A program made the translations under genes and the position numbers. From positions 39,577,872 to 39,641,871 of the forward strand of contig OX246741.1 of assembly GCA_945910005.1 (NCBI GenBank): DNA of 64,000 nt, read 5' to 3'. Positions 45,135 to 55,852 of the stretch are shown here, piece by piece; the first letter of the stretch is position 1; the number at the start of each line of letters is the position of its first letter. Source of the stretch: Isoperla grammatica (lineage: Eukaryota > Arthropoda > Insecta > Plecoptera > Perlodidae). The notes beneath the pieces were generated by a model. The model did no database searches, had not been told where the DNA came from, and worked only from the letters and a program-made list of their open reading frames with translations.

Positions 45135-47407
45135 CAAAAAAGGTGGCGCAAGGAGCTGCCCCTAACTGGCGTCTGTGTGTTGATTACCGTCCGGTCAATC
45201 AGAGGAGCAACATCGCACCCCATACTATGCCTAGGATTGATTATATTTTTTCACAGTTGGGCAAAGCCAACGTATTCTCTACCATCGACTTAAGCCAAGG
45301 GTATCATCAAATAGCAATGGTACCAGAGCACAAACATATCACAGCGTTTATCACGCCCCACCGTGGCTCTTTTCAATATAAGAGAATGCCATTTGGACTT
45401 GCCGGCTCAGGATTCACGTTCCAGAAAGTGATGGACAAAGTGCTAGAAGGAGCGGCATATTCGCATTGCATGGCGTTTTTAGACGACGTTGTCATCTACA
45501 GCAACGACTGGGAAAGCCATGCGAAGCACCTATCAGACGTGTTTTCACGGCTCTCACAGGCGGGGTTTACTATAAACCCTGCCAAAGTGAGCATTGGTTG
45601 TAGCAAAATCAACCTATTAGGACACGTCATCGAAGCCAATAAAGTAAGCCCAGACCCGACAAAAGTAACGGCTATTCACAACTATCCGAAACTTACCACA
45701 CCCAAACACATACAGAGATTTTTGGGTTTAGTGGGATTTTTTCGCACGTACATAAAGGACTTCTCCAAAATAGCAGCACCACTCACCAAATTGCTGAAGA
45801 AAAAAGAAGACTGGAAATGGACAAGTAAACAGGAGGATGCATTCAACAGCCTAAAGAACGCGCTGACTGCGGACACTTGCCTCACGTTGCCGGACATGGA
45901 GAAACCATTCACTATACAATGTGATGCGAGCCTCCAAGGTCTGGGAGCAGTCCTGCTACAAGAGGGTGGACACGGACCAAGACCTGTAGCTTTCGCCAGC
46001 AGGTTACTCCTCCCAGCAGAAAAGAACTATTGTATCACTGAGTTGGAGTGCCTTGGAGTTTTGTTCGCTGTCAAAAAATTCCTTCCATATGTAGAACATA
46101 CCCCATTTGTGATAGAAACAGATCACGCAGCCCTCAAGAACATCTTGTCAATTGAAGAACCATCTGGACGCATCCGTCGCTGGGCTCTACGCCTCATGGG
46201 ACTAGATGCAACCATCACCTATCGGAAAGGAAATACAAACCTAGCTGCAGATGCTCTCAGCAGAGCCCCGTGTGGACCAGACACGCAATCAAGCGAAAGA
46301 TTGGTAGACGAACTGTTGCCAATAGAAGACCCCCCAGACGAAGTACGTCTAACGTTCTCTGATAATCCAACGCCTTCCCCGAAACATCTGTGCAACAGAT
46401 GCACCCCTCCACGCAAAGAGCCTGTTTTGCGCATGCCGAGAGCCCCGAAAAACACATGTCCCGTACCTGAGGTCATGATGAATGAAGTCAACGAGCCTGG
46501 CGAAATGCCGACCACTCCAGAAGAATGGGTAGCAGCACAGGCTTACGACCCACTCGTGACGGACCTCCGACAGAAACTACTAGCGCAGGACAACCAGACC
46601 ATCCAAAAGGGCTATGGTATCGACCGACACGGCGTTGTAAAGAGATATAACCAAGAAGGTACTGCAACTACCGTAGTCCCACAACACTTAAGAAGAACTA
46701 TAATGACCCTATATCATGACCATCCCCTTAGTGGCCATTTTGGGATAAAAAAAACCGCTAATAAAATAAAACGTGACTATTTCTGGCAGAATCACAAGAA
46801 GGACATCGCTGACTACATCCGCGGCTGCGCCATCTGCCAGCAGGTGAAGCCACCCAACATAGCGCCGTATGGACGGATGGACAGTAGAATGGCCGTAAAA
46901 CCTGGCCAGTCAGCATCGTGCGATTTGTTTGGACCACTTCCCAAGTCTTCCGACGGCTTTGAACATGCCCTTGTCATCATCGACGACTTTACGCGCAACC
47001 TAGAGATTTACCCCTTGAGAAAAGCGACCGCTGTTACCATAGCTAGTAAACTGATCGACTACTGCTGTCGCTACGGATTCATGGATAACCTACGTAGCGA
47101 CAACGGACCTCAGTTTGCTAGCACAATATGGGAAGAAGTATGCAGGCGACTAGGGATAAAACCAAGGAAGATCGTGGCATACCGCCCTCAAGGGAACCCC
47201 ACAGAACGCATGATCAGGACAATAAAACAAGGAATTAAATCATACACCGAAAATCATAGAGACTGGGCGAAGTATCTCCCTGCAGTCGGATTTGCCATCC
47301 GAACATCGGTCGGCGAAACCACTGGCTACACTCCGGCGATGTTAACCTTCGGCCGAGAGCTCTCATCTCCGTTCACTGCCCAATCTGCAGACACTGCCGA
47401 ACGCTAG
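45119..47407 (+). CDS. pol: Reverse transcriptase, RNase H and integrase (C-terminally truncated)
   Basis: Continues RT in frame 2 (CPVLVTKK, then LCVDYRPVNQR). RT motifs: STIDLSQGYHQIAM, MPFGLAGSGFTFQ and FLDDVVIYS as the catalytic box. RNase H follows (FTIQCDASLQGLGAVL ... ITELECLGVLFAVK ... DHAALKNIL). Integrase has the HHCC finger (HDHPLSGHFG ... CAICQQVK) and the three catalytic acids (SCDLFGP, LRSDNGPQF, PTERMIRT). The frame ends at TAG 47405-47407 inside the LTR repeat, so the C-terminal integrase region, polypurine tract and front of the 3' LTR were deleted. The core enzymes look intact in sequence; the entry frameshift at about 45115 and the deletion make it defective. Confidence 0.92.
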   Translation, partial: CPVLVTKKVAQGAAPNWRLCVDYRPVNQRSNIAPHTMPRIDYIFSQLGKANVFSTIDLSQGYHQIAMVPEHKHITAFITPHRGSFQYKRMPFGLAGSGFTFQKVMDKVLEGAAYSHCMAFLDDVVIYSNDWESHAKHLSDVFSRLSQAGFTINPAKVSIGCSKINLLGHVIEANKVSPDPTKVTAIHNYPKLTTPKHIQRFLGLVGFFRTYIKDFSKIAAPLTKLLKKKEDWKWTSKQEDAFNSLKNALTADTCLTLPDMEKPFTIQCDASLQGLGAVLLQEGGHGPRPVAFASRLLLPAEKNYCITELECLGVLFAVKKFLPYVEHTPFVIETDHAALKNILSIEEPSGRIRRWALRLMGLDATITYRKGNTNLAADALSRAPCGPDTQSSERLVDELLPIEDPPDEVRLTFSDNPTPSPKHLCNRCTPPRKEPVLRMPRAPKNTCPVPEVMMNEVNEPGEMPTTPEEWVAAQAYDPLVTDLRQKLLAQDNQTIQKGYGIDRHGVVKRYNQEGTATTVVPQHLRRTIMTLYHDHPLSGHFGIKKTANKIKRDYFWQNHKKDIADYIRGCAICQQVKPPNIAPYGRMDSRMAVKPGQSASCDLFGPLPKSSDGFEHALVIIDDFTRNLEIYPLRKATAVTIASKLIDYCCRYGFMDNLRSDNGPQFASTIWEEVCRRLGIKPRKIVAYRPQGNPTERMIRTIKQGIKSYTENHRDWAKYLPAVGFAIRTSVGETTGYTPAMLTFGRELSSPFTAQSADTAER

Positions 47408-47663
47408 CCAACCTTCGGGTCTGCCGCAAGCTGTTCCACTCTATCACACACACACACACACAGAGCTGCCGAACGCTAGCCAACCTTCGGGTCTGCCGCA
47501 AGCTGTTCCACTCTGTCGCACACACGCACACACCCTTTACTCGACCAAGGGAATAAGTATCTCGCAGCAGTCTCCATCTCCTCTACCCTCCTTCTGAGAA
47601 GAAAGAAGACGAGTTATATCCCCTAGACGTATGCCCGGGGTACGAGGAACGGGGTCCGCTACA
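47395..47663 (+). repeat. 3' LTR, 5'-truncated
   Basis: Starts within a tandem unit (GCCGAACGCTAGCC) directly joined to pol and ends CCGCTACA. Two repeat units remain, against five in the 5' LTR. About 135 bases of unique LTR sequence match 31900-32028 with two differences. Confidence 0.9.
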
Positions 47664-47897
47664 AGCACACGTCTGGTAAGCTCCAGGACACAATCTAGGC
47701 ACATTTATTGACAAAGAAGCTTCGTCTTGGTGGGTCCTAGGCTAGCTAGGCCATAGCTACAATGACATTAGCTAGGTGTAGGCCTACTTTTCACCTTTGG
47801 GCCTAGATATCTCTGACAAATATTGCTAAATGTGGAGCGCTAGGGCCCAGGCTTAACATCTCCACCACTAAAATTATATGCTAGCTTAGTCACTCAC
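47664..47897 (-). other. Right half of the interrupted nuclease intron
   Basis: Unique sequence between the LTR end and the donor of the Harbinger exon. Its counterpart is 30157-30331. It contains several GCCTAG/TAGGCC words. Confidence 0.6.
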
Positions 47898-48109
47898 CTG
47901 TCATGATGAAACTCAAGAGGGGCTTCAATGTGGTTTAGCACCATGCCAACAGACTGTTTTGAAAAATGTATCAAATAAATCGTTTCTTTCTTGGTTGGCC
48001 GTCGTGCACGCCGTTGTATAAAGTCTTTAGTCCCTTCATCATCATCGGAAGAATAGACGAATCCGGAATCACTACTCAAATATCCACACACGCGCGTAAA
48101 CAATAACAC
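47898..48109 (-). pseudogene. PIF-Harbinger nuclease N-terminal exon
   Basis: Minus-strand open frame after an acceptor-like GTTTGCCCAG, without its own ATG. It has an acidic, serine-rich start (YLSSDSGFVYSSDDDEG), a basic RRARRPTKK block and then HFSKQSVGMVLNHIEAPLEF, which fits the segment just before the helix-turn-helix in HARBI1-like nucleases. It ends at a strong donor (CAG|GTGAGT), leaving AG of an Arg codon; the exon at 30156 begins with the missing G followed by AAC AAG. The two are thus adjacent exons of one gene, with the giant LTR element in between. Confidence 0.72.
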
Positions 48110-49280
48110 TGGGCAAACATAACCTCACACACAAAACATACGCCAGCGGATCCTGCCTTCCTGCACGCGAGCGCCATTTTTGTTCCCAATGCAGCTACAC
48201 CGCTAGTCGTTTCTTTGTCCGGTGTAGATGCATCGATGCAGGATATGCAGCACCAGCTCCCAAGCAGGTGGAGCGTTGTAATGCAAGGAAGTTACCGCCA
48301 AGTTTAAATATCGTCACATAATTACGATGAAAGAAGCGTTTAATGTTGATTTGTTATCATAAAATAGACATTAAATGTGATTTAGAATGGTTCTCAACAA
48401 TGTACACTAAGCCTAGTACATGTTTTTGTATTTAAAAAAACGTATAAATTTGAAAGTGTTGCACTACTTGCAAAAATGCGTTTCTTTGTATCTACGCAGT
48501 GTAGCTTGCACAGTCTGCATTGTCGCGTAGTTCCTGTTTACACCGCCAACTTACACCACGATTATATGCAGGACAAAGAAACAAACCTACTGTCTCCGCC
48601 CGTGACCGATGTGCAGCGAGATGCCGCACGGAGCGCGCTTGCACGGCGACAAATTACAAGAAACTATTCCTAGTGCAAGCGTTTCGTTTTGAACTGTTTG
48701 CAAGAGAACTATAAAAGATAGATACCAAGTATCAGTGACAAAGTTGTAGATTACTTCAAGCACCTTGACCCTATAGGGGTAAAAATTGAAGTTTTGACCC
48801 AAAGTAATAAACTGTACGCTGATGAAAAATCACTATTAGTTCTAGTTATTCCACATTTCTATCACATTGTTTTATCGTCATATTTCACTTTTTACATATT
48901 TTTTTTTCACAAAAGTCATAGAAGAGACTCTCACCTTTCAAATACTTGTTTAAGTTTTTTGATACATAGTGTACTTTACACGGGAGAAGTGTTAAGCAAA
49001 CTCGCTATTCTCGTCCTAGTTTGAAAGGTGGGCTTGGGCCTTAAGATTGAACTATAGGAAAACAACGTTAACTGCTAGTTTTTGGTCTAAGGTTTAACAA
49101 AGTTTAACAACTTTAGACCTGGAATTCTTAGAGCAGCCAATGAGAGGTGACCTTTTATAAGTTCGGGCAATTGTAGCCATCCTACTAAAGCAGTTAGAGA
49201 AATTCGTTTCTTAGAACAGAATCTTAAATCATAAACCTTAAATCCTAAAACGTTTGTGTGAATCCACTATTACTAGAAAA
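48110..49280. other. Spacer, no gene recognised
   Basis: The right end of the Harbinger transposon should lie here, but I could not identify its terminal repeat. Reading frames near 48476-48714 show no family features. Confidence 0.4.
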
Positions 49281-50450
49281 CTACACGTTGTGGTTGTTGT
49301 TGTTGTTATAAGGGAGGCCCTATTCCCACGATTATCCATCGGCTCGTGAGCCAACAAATCGTGGCCGCAACTCGTGGCGACAGCAAACCCGCCAAGCAAG
49401 TGGGATGAGCCGGGGCCTTCGTGATGTCGACAGAGAACAAGCCTCCCGCCACCGCCCCCATTCTGTTACGGTCAAGAGACTTGTTTGTATGTAGGGCACT
49501 TGTACCACAGTATAAACACAGTATAAACACAGTATAAACACAGTATAAACACAATGGTGACAGTGCCATGTTGTTTAAAAAAAATCTCAATGGCATGCCC
49601 CGCGACCTAGCCCCTAGAGAAAACCCAGATTAGTAATAAATGTCTGTATAAGAACGTATTCATCCGATTTCCCATGACTTCTCAATTCAGAATAACCAAA
49701 AATACTATTTCTTATTACTTAACACAATTCTAAAAGCAACGTGACAAACGTAAGTAATCTGGTGCCAGCATGGGGGCCGCGAGGGGGGGCACTTGCCCCA
49801 GTATGGCGTAAACTCAGATTCGGGGCCCCCCGCAGGAGTTTCCGCCCCCCCCCCCAATCCCAACCACCACCTCCGCCGCCGCTGCCAAATAAAAAATAAC
49901 ACCATTGCGCTTCGACTGTCTTTTACTTTTTAGTTACCTCGATCGGTTGGATATTCATTGTTGAAATGCGGCCGTATATCTCCTGAGGTAGAACTACTGT
50001 TTTGTTCACTTACACACGCCTCGATGAATTCATTTTAAATAAGTTACCTAGTAGAAATAGTTAGTGTACGTGGTTCATTTCATTGCACTCTCAGAGCCTA
50101 CTTGAACATCCCAAAATTGGTTCAAAAGTGTTGAGAATCCAAAAAACGCCCTGCGGAGAAAATTAGGCCAACCCCCCCCCCCCCCCTTCATCTTGAATAA
50201 TATCATGGCGGCTCCCATGATCTCACACAGTACGGGACGTAGTAGTACACAGTACACAGTAAGTAGTTACTGTATACGTGGTGCACTCAGAACCTACCTT
50301 AACATCCCAAAATCGGTTAGAAAGTGTAGAAAATAAAAAAAAAACGCCCTGCGGGGCAAGCCATCACCCCCTTGCACCCAGATGGAAACTGTTATTTCAC
50401 TTGCCCCCCCCTTGAAAAATATCCTGGTGGCGCCCTTGGGTACCAGAAAT
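49281..50450. repeat. Repeat-rich spacer: 11-bp repeat and a ~150-bp direct duplication
   Basis: CAGTATAAACA is repeated four times (49508-49552). A block with TCAGA(G)CCTAC, AACATCCCAAAAT and AACGCCCTGCGG occurs at 50088-50160 and again at 50286-50360. The outer parts (CAGCATGGGGGCCGCGAGGG... near 49768 and ...ATCCTGGTGGCGCCCTTGGG near 50430) look like diverged inverted ends, so a TIR element of about 0.67 kb is possible. C-runs at 49844 and 50173. Confidence 0.55.
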
Positions 50451-50936
50451 AATTATTACATTTTTACAAATTATTAATAACTACTATATTAGCATTACAT
50501 TTTAGTTTCAACCCTTAAAAAGTGAGGGCACAAAAATCCAACTGGCATACGGGACCCGTCATTTTGAGTTATGCCACTGCCAAACCTGCCAGAATAGACA
50601 GAAGTCAAGTACAAATTTGAGTTTATATGTAGAGATAAAAAGCTCGCCCCGTTACCTCACCAATACAAGGGAGAAAATAGCTTGTATTTGTGAATCCAAC
50701 AGAAGTCACAGAGGAATCGTTGTCATCGCTCGCAGTGCAACGAACTATAATATATTTATATTTATTGTGGTTTACCATACCCAGATCGGGTATGGAAGGC
50801 TACTGCAGGGCTGCTAGACCCTCTTCAGCCTGAACTATAATAGTTACAGCAGTGCTACATGGTTATTTGGTGCAGTTGAATGTCAACAGGTGGTTTGTGC
50901 TTCACAAATCACAATGGATAAGTTCAAGACATTGGG

Positions 50937-51179
50937 TAGTGATTATTGACTAACCCCCGTGTCTAAGCCACAGGCTTCTTTCATTGGCTATGAGTGAGAA
51001 TACTGGGCTCTGATTGGCTGTGACTAAGATTTGTCTTGACTTGACTAAGGAATTGAACATATTTCAATTCCTTAGTCAAGTCAAGACAAATCTTAGTCAC
51101 AGCCAATCAGAGCGCAGTATTCTCACTCATAGCCAATGAAAGTAGCTTGTGGCTTACAGGGGTTAGTCAATAATCACTA
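50937..51179. mobile_element. 243-bp near-perfect hairpin MITE
   Basis: TAGTGATTATTGACTAACCC starts at 50937 and its complement ends at 51179. The arms (50937-51057 and 51063-51179) are nearly identical apart from a few substitutions and a small indel near the tips, with a 5-base centre. The TA at each tip suggests a mariner-like TA target duplication. Confidence 0.88.
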
Positions 51180-51733
51180 GTCATTTATGTAAACGGCCCA
51201 TTACTGTACATTGTACAATGAACACAATCATAGGTTTTATTTTGGCTCATCAAATATAAATCCATTCTAGACAGTCATTCCATAAACGAAATAAGAGACG
51301 ACTTTTGTGAAAAGAATCACTAAAGAATGGGTTCTCTCTCTGGTCTCACTGCCCACTTGACATACCTAAGTGAAATGACAAATTTCAAAACAATGCCTTC
51401 TGTATAATGTTTATTTGTTTTGGTTGCTATTAGTACCACACCACCACAGAGAAATAAAACAGGAGTACCACAGAGTATGGGTTTGCAGTTGTTTTATGGT
51501 ACTGTATTTACAAAAATCAAATAAATATAAACAATAATCAATTTCAAAATGCAACAGCTAATTATATAGGCCCACCTTTGGTAGGCCTGTATGGGCTAGC
51601 TCTTTCGTGATGCCCAACTAGGCCAATAAGTGTAAGTAGACTATTAATTCATTGATCATTAATGTTATTTTAATGAAAATTGGAAGATCATTTTTTTAGC
51701 ACCGTTCAAACATATAAGGTGGGTTTATGTAAA

Positions 51734-52150
51734 GGCTGGTCCACACAGAAATTAAGACATAATGTTGGATCATAGGAAACACGTACTGGCGTTCACGCAG
51801 AGTTATAGCACAGTTTTAAGACGTTGTTTTTATGCGTTGTTCGTTGTCATAAAGTTGGCAATGTCCAACTCTCAAGTCGTCAACAAACCATCTACTTAAA
51901 TAATACAATTATGAATTAATTCGTAAAATGTGCAATAATTGTTGTAGACAATACTTTTATAGTTAATTATGAATAATATGAATTTCAGTTAATTTGTAGT
52001 GTATCACAATAATGTTTTGAATTAGGATAAAACGCTACAAAGTATTTCACTTTAATAGCCCTATCCTGGACGAAACGACGTTAAGTGGCCTTTAAAACAA
52101 CGATTTATAAAAATTAAACCGTACGTCTTAAAATTTTGTGTGGACCAGCC
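51734..52150. mobile_element. TIR MITE, ~417 bp
   Basis: GGCTGGTCCACACAGAAATT at 51734 pairs with AATTTTGTGTGGACCAGCC ending at 52150 (the first 13 bases are perfect). The interior is AT-rich with CGTTTTAAGACG words inverted near each end. Non-coding. Confidence 0.75.
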
Positions 52151-52172
52151 GTCCGTAACTAACGTACCTCTA

Positions 52173-52732
52173 GGACGTGTCCGAATTCCTCTTTATCATT
52201 GCTAACTCTAGGTCTAAGTCTAAATTTGACGTCATCAATCATCGGTGACGTATGAAGTACTGTCCGAAATCGTTAAGTCTAGGTCTAAATCGAAGTTTGG
52301 ACCTAGCAATCGAAAGTGCACGCTCGTTATAAGTCTTAAAATGGCGGACGAAAAAAACAGCTGCGAGAAGGAAGACGGAAAAGTGAAATGTTACTTAAGT
52401 TTATTATATACATACCTCTAGTATTATTTTATAATGTAAACAGTGATAGGCCTACTCTAAAGCCTAAAACCTGCATCAATACTGGAAAATGAATACTTTT
52501 ACATTTCCTAACCTCCAAAGGCGTCGGTACAATTCGCGGATTGACCCGTCGAGAAGGCTGTGAAACAATGCTTCAACTCTAGGTCAAATTTCTCGCAATA
52601 GGTGGCTCTGCAATAGGTTTAGTACTGTCCGAAATCTACTAAGAATTAGAATTAGATCATGCTAAATAATTTAAACCTAGACTTAGACCTAGACTTAGAC
52701 TTAGACCTAAGACTTTTAATTCGGACACGTCC
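52173..52732. mobile_element. TIR element, ~560 bp
   Basis: GGACGTGTCCGAATT (52173-52187) is the exact complement of 52718-52732. Sub-terminal TAGGTCTAAGTCTA repeats occur on both sides in inverted order. Inside, an ATG at 52342 opens a 20-odd-codon acidic peptide without identifiable family. Confidence 0.75.
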
Positions 52733-53109
52733 CTAGTCGATAAGTCCGTAGTCGGCAAGCCTTTTCAGTATGGGAAAGTGTGTTTAGTGGTGTTTACGTG
52801 CATACCGAAAACATTCTTACCGACCATTGGGAAACGGGAAACTCTAAAAAAAGTCAAACAATAAACACTCGCCTCAAATGAAAACAATTGTCATTACTCA
52901 TTGGCTAAGTCTTCTCCCGAATTGTGATTGTCTAGAATCCTTACCGAGTCATGTAAGGAATGGATATTGGCCATCACGTCTTGCCGACTTCAGGCAACAG
53001 TTTACCGACGCTTACCCGACGCTTAAAACGATGGATAGAATACTCATATCTCCAAAATTTCCTCTTACAACACAAATAATCGTCTAGCGACTCAACCATC
53101 TAAAACATT

Positions 53110-53778
53110 GTGCTCGGAATGTGCTCTCTCTCTAGTCCACTTATCCGTTTAGAAGGCCTAAGCATACCACGAAAAGTGACTGTCAAAGTTCTTGGGCTCA
53201 CAATCAGTGAATCTCTAGACTGGTCCCCCCATGTCCAATCCATTGCTCCCCGTCTCTTGAGAGGATGTTACATGCTTCGCAAGCTCAAGATGATCGTCAA
53301 CCCCTCCACACTACTGCTAGTTTATCATGCCTTCACTCCATCATTTCCTATGGTATCCTCTTCTGGGGATCGTCCCCACAAGCGAAGAGTGTTTTTATTA
53401 TTCAAAAACGTGCCGTTAGAATCAATGCAGGTATATCCCGAAGGCAATCATGTAAACCACATTTCATTAAATTACACATTCTCACACTACCATCAATACT
53501 TATAATAACAGCTGCTTCTTTTATTTTCTCTAACCCTCACCTTTTCCCAATCAATAATGTCAATCACTCTCATCTTACACGATCTAACGCTAACATTTTC
53601 ATCCCCACTTCCAACCATCTTTATTACAATCATTGTCCAACCCACCTTTGTAGTAAAATTTATAACAAACTCCACCAATCAGTAAAAAAACTCTACATCT
53701 CTTCCACTTTTTAAACATCGACTTAAAACTTTCCTCTCAATTGAACCATTCTACACTTTAAAAGAATTGTTTGATTAA
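53110..53778 (+). pseudogene. LINE reverse transcriptase C-terminus (frameshifted, 5' truncated)
   Basis: A first frame gives KVTVKVLGLTISESLDWSPH with GCYMLRKLKMIV; near 53335 the match moves to another frame (IISYGILFWGSS ... IIQKRAVRINAGI ... KPHFIKLHILTLPS), and near 53700 to a third (HRLKTFLSIEPFYTLKELFD) that ends at TAA 53776-53778. The 'LG...W..H', 'YGI.FWG' and 'Q.RA.R' signatures are typical of the post-catalytic part of Jockey/CR1-like non-LTR reverse transcriptases. The catalytic YADD box is upstream of what remains. At least two frameshifts and loss of the 5' part: a dead LINE tail. Confidence 0.82.
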
Positions 53779-55852
53779 TACAGCAACTAAAATTCCTGTT
53801 TCTGTAGTAGGGGGCTTCTCGCCCTAACTAACCTGAATCTCGGTAGCGTGGCAACAAGTTAGTTCATGAGCCAGCCCACCTACTAACTGATTAGGGGATT
53901 GGGAAAGCATAACTCTATGGTATGACAGGAGAGGGAAGAAGAACTTCTTCGGCTAATCCCATAATAACCATTTATTTATACCCCTTGTGACTATTCACAA
54001 CAGAAAAATATAACCTTATAGGTATATGAACATATTGAATAACTAGAACAGCTTGTACACGTACCGACGTTTCGTCCCGTGGCCTACACTTCCTTACCCT
54101 ACTTATTCGCCTGACAATTTAAATAAATCTTACTATGGTACGTTTTTACATTTTAAGAAACCTTCCTTATGGCCTCAGACCAACCTTTTAATTTATATAG
54201 ATAATTATACAGATAATATATGGACAACTTACAGTTTGAGATAGAAGACTAGAGCCTGGGCTCGAACAAGGTGTTGACCAGAGCACGTTCACCGTCTTAC
54301 TTTTTTTTCAGATCGTCTCTTACCTACTTTTATAATTTCTGTATTTTCTCCTCCAGTGCCCCTACTTGTAAATCTTATTTTGAAAATCTAAACCAATTTG
54401 CTTGATACGCCCTTGAAACATTTTACATCAAAACAGGATATTATCCTATAATAATTTAATAATATATTTTCCGATAACAACTTTTAGGAAGTGAAAGTGA
54501 ATTTTGCTCGCACACTCTATTTATGACGAGGATGTTGACATGTTGAAAAGGTTTAATTTTAGATGGAGACAAATAATTTAATTTAATTTCACTAACTGAT
54601 TTAGACAACAAGATAATTTATAATTTATACTGACTAAAGTAACTGATAAAGAAAACCAAAGTGGAATATTAATTTCATATCTTTTATTGCAATTGCTTCA
54701 GTTTACTTATGAAATTTAACTTTAATTCCATCATACTACACAGCTTCCCTCCCCAAATAAAAGTTGTTATTGGATAACAAGCAATGATAACTTTTATGGT
54801 AAGAAGACGTGGCCACAAGACAGTCAGTAAACGAACATGAAACATTATACATATGAGTAGTACTATATATAGTATTATAGAGCTATGAAGATCAGGAGTG
54901 GTACGTCGACGGTGTCGAGGCGTCGTTGTGTTGTCATCGGCGTCGGGAGCGGCGTAGATCTGTTGCCGTCAAGGAAGGTGAGTCGGCCCACTCGATTCTC
55001 TGAAACCAAGCGCGGTCCGGAGTGCAAAGCGCACTCCGTGGACCGGAACAGATCATTGGTTCTACAGGGTGCAGCGCTACCGCTACATAACAATAACAAT
55101 TTGAAGCACCTGAGTAACAGTTACTTAAGGAGGTGGGCACCTCTCGGCTCTCATATAAAAAGAGGGGGCAGGGGGGGGATTTGAGACAGGAAATCACAGG
55201 CAAGAGAAAGCGCGTAAAATAACGAATAGGACGCTCATACCTTTTTGTTTTCTCTTTTTTTTTTGCTTTTCTTTAACATTCATCAGAAATATTTTTAAAT
55301 TAGCTGAGGAGTGGAAGGGGCGGTCAGGAACTCAAGCCTTGTGGGTCATCGTGAAACCAAAGAAGGTATAAAGGCCAAAATACGTAGGAATTACCTGTGG
55401 CTCCTAGCTTAAGAATTTGGAGAATCTGGAGAGCCTTGCTTTCCTTTTCCTTAAATTTTTCCTTTTTTTTGTTGTTGTTGTTGTTGTTGTTGTTGTGACT
55501 CAAGGACACGAGTCATGTGTTAAGATATCGGATGTCGACGATCAGTGTACGAATTCGAGTCGGAGTATGGGTATAATCAGGAATGTATAAAAGGGGGGGG
55601 GGGGGGGGGGGGGTTGACATTTCTCCGGCGTGTTACAGTTAGTCATTCAGCCTTACGAACGACATTTGTCGCGTGCCAGAGGGCGAATCAAGACATAACC
55701 CTGTTTGCAGGTTTTTACACCGTGCCAGTGACGAAATAAGAATAAAATAGACCATCACCATTTTTTGAAAAACATTCACCCTTTCTCATACAGCCGGGAG
55801 TGCCTATATTGAAGTTGGAAGCGGGTTGTTCGGCGTAGAACATTCTAAGATC
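53779..55852 (-). other. LINE 3' flank and probable 3' end/LTR of the env element
   Basis: 53779-53930 may be the LINE 3' untranslated region. Downstream of env on the minus strand there is no recognisable gene; a TATA-like TTTTTATATGAGAGCCGAG lies at about 55143-55162 and a hairpin-forming CGGAGTGCGC...GCACTCCG at about 55018-55040, both plausible parts of an LTR. I could not find the second LTR, so the LTR ends are undefined. Simple repeats: GTT run at 55469-55497 and a G20-type run at 55592-55612. Confidence 0.4.

Larger units (their letters stand above)
30332..47663 (+). mobile_element. Giant Ty3-type LTR retrotransposon (~17.3 kb)
   Basis: Order on the plus strand: 5' LTR, tRNA-Pro type PBS, about 10 kb of repeat-filled leader, gag, -1 frameshift site, protease, RT-RNaseH-integrase, truncated 3' LTR. 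The 3' end is fixed by the shared LTR terminus CCGCTACA (47663). After it comes AGCA; the only matching AGCA|TGTA candidate upstream is at 30328-30335, giving a TGTA...TACA LTR and a 4-bp target duplication. The element lies inside the Harbinger nuclease intron, which would be about 0.4 kb without it. The right boundary is firm; the left one is inferred. Confidence 0.75.
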
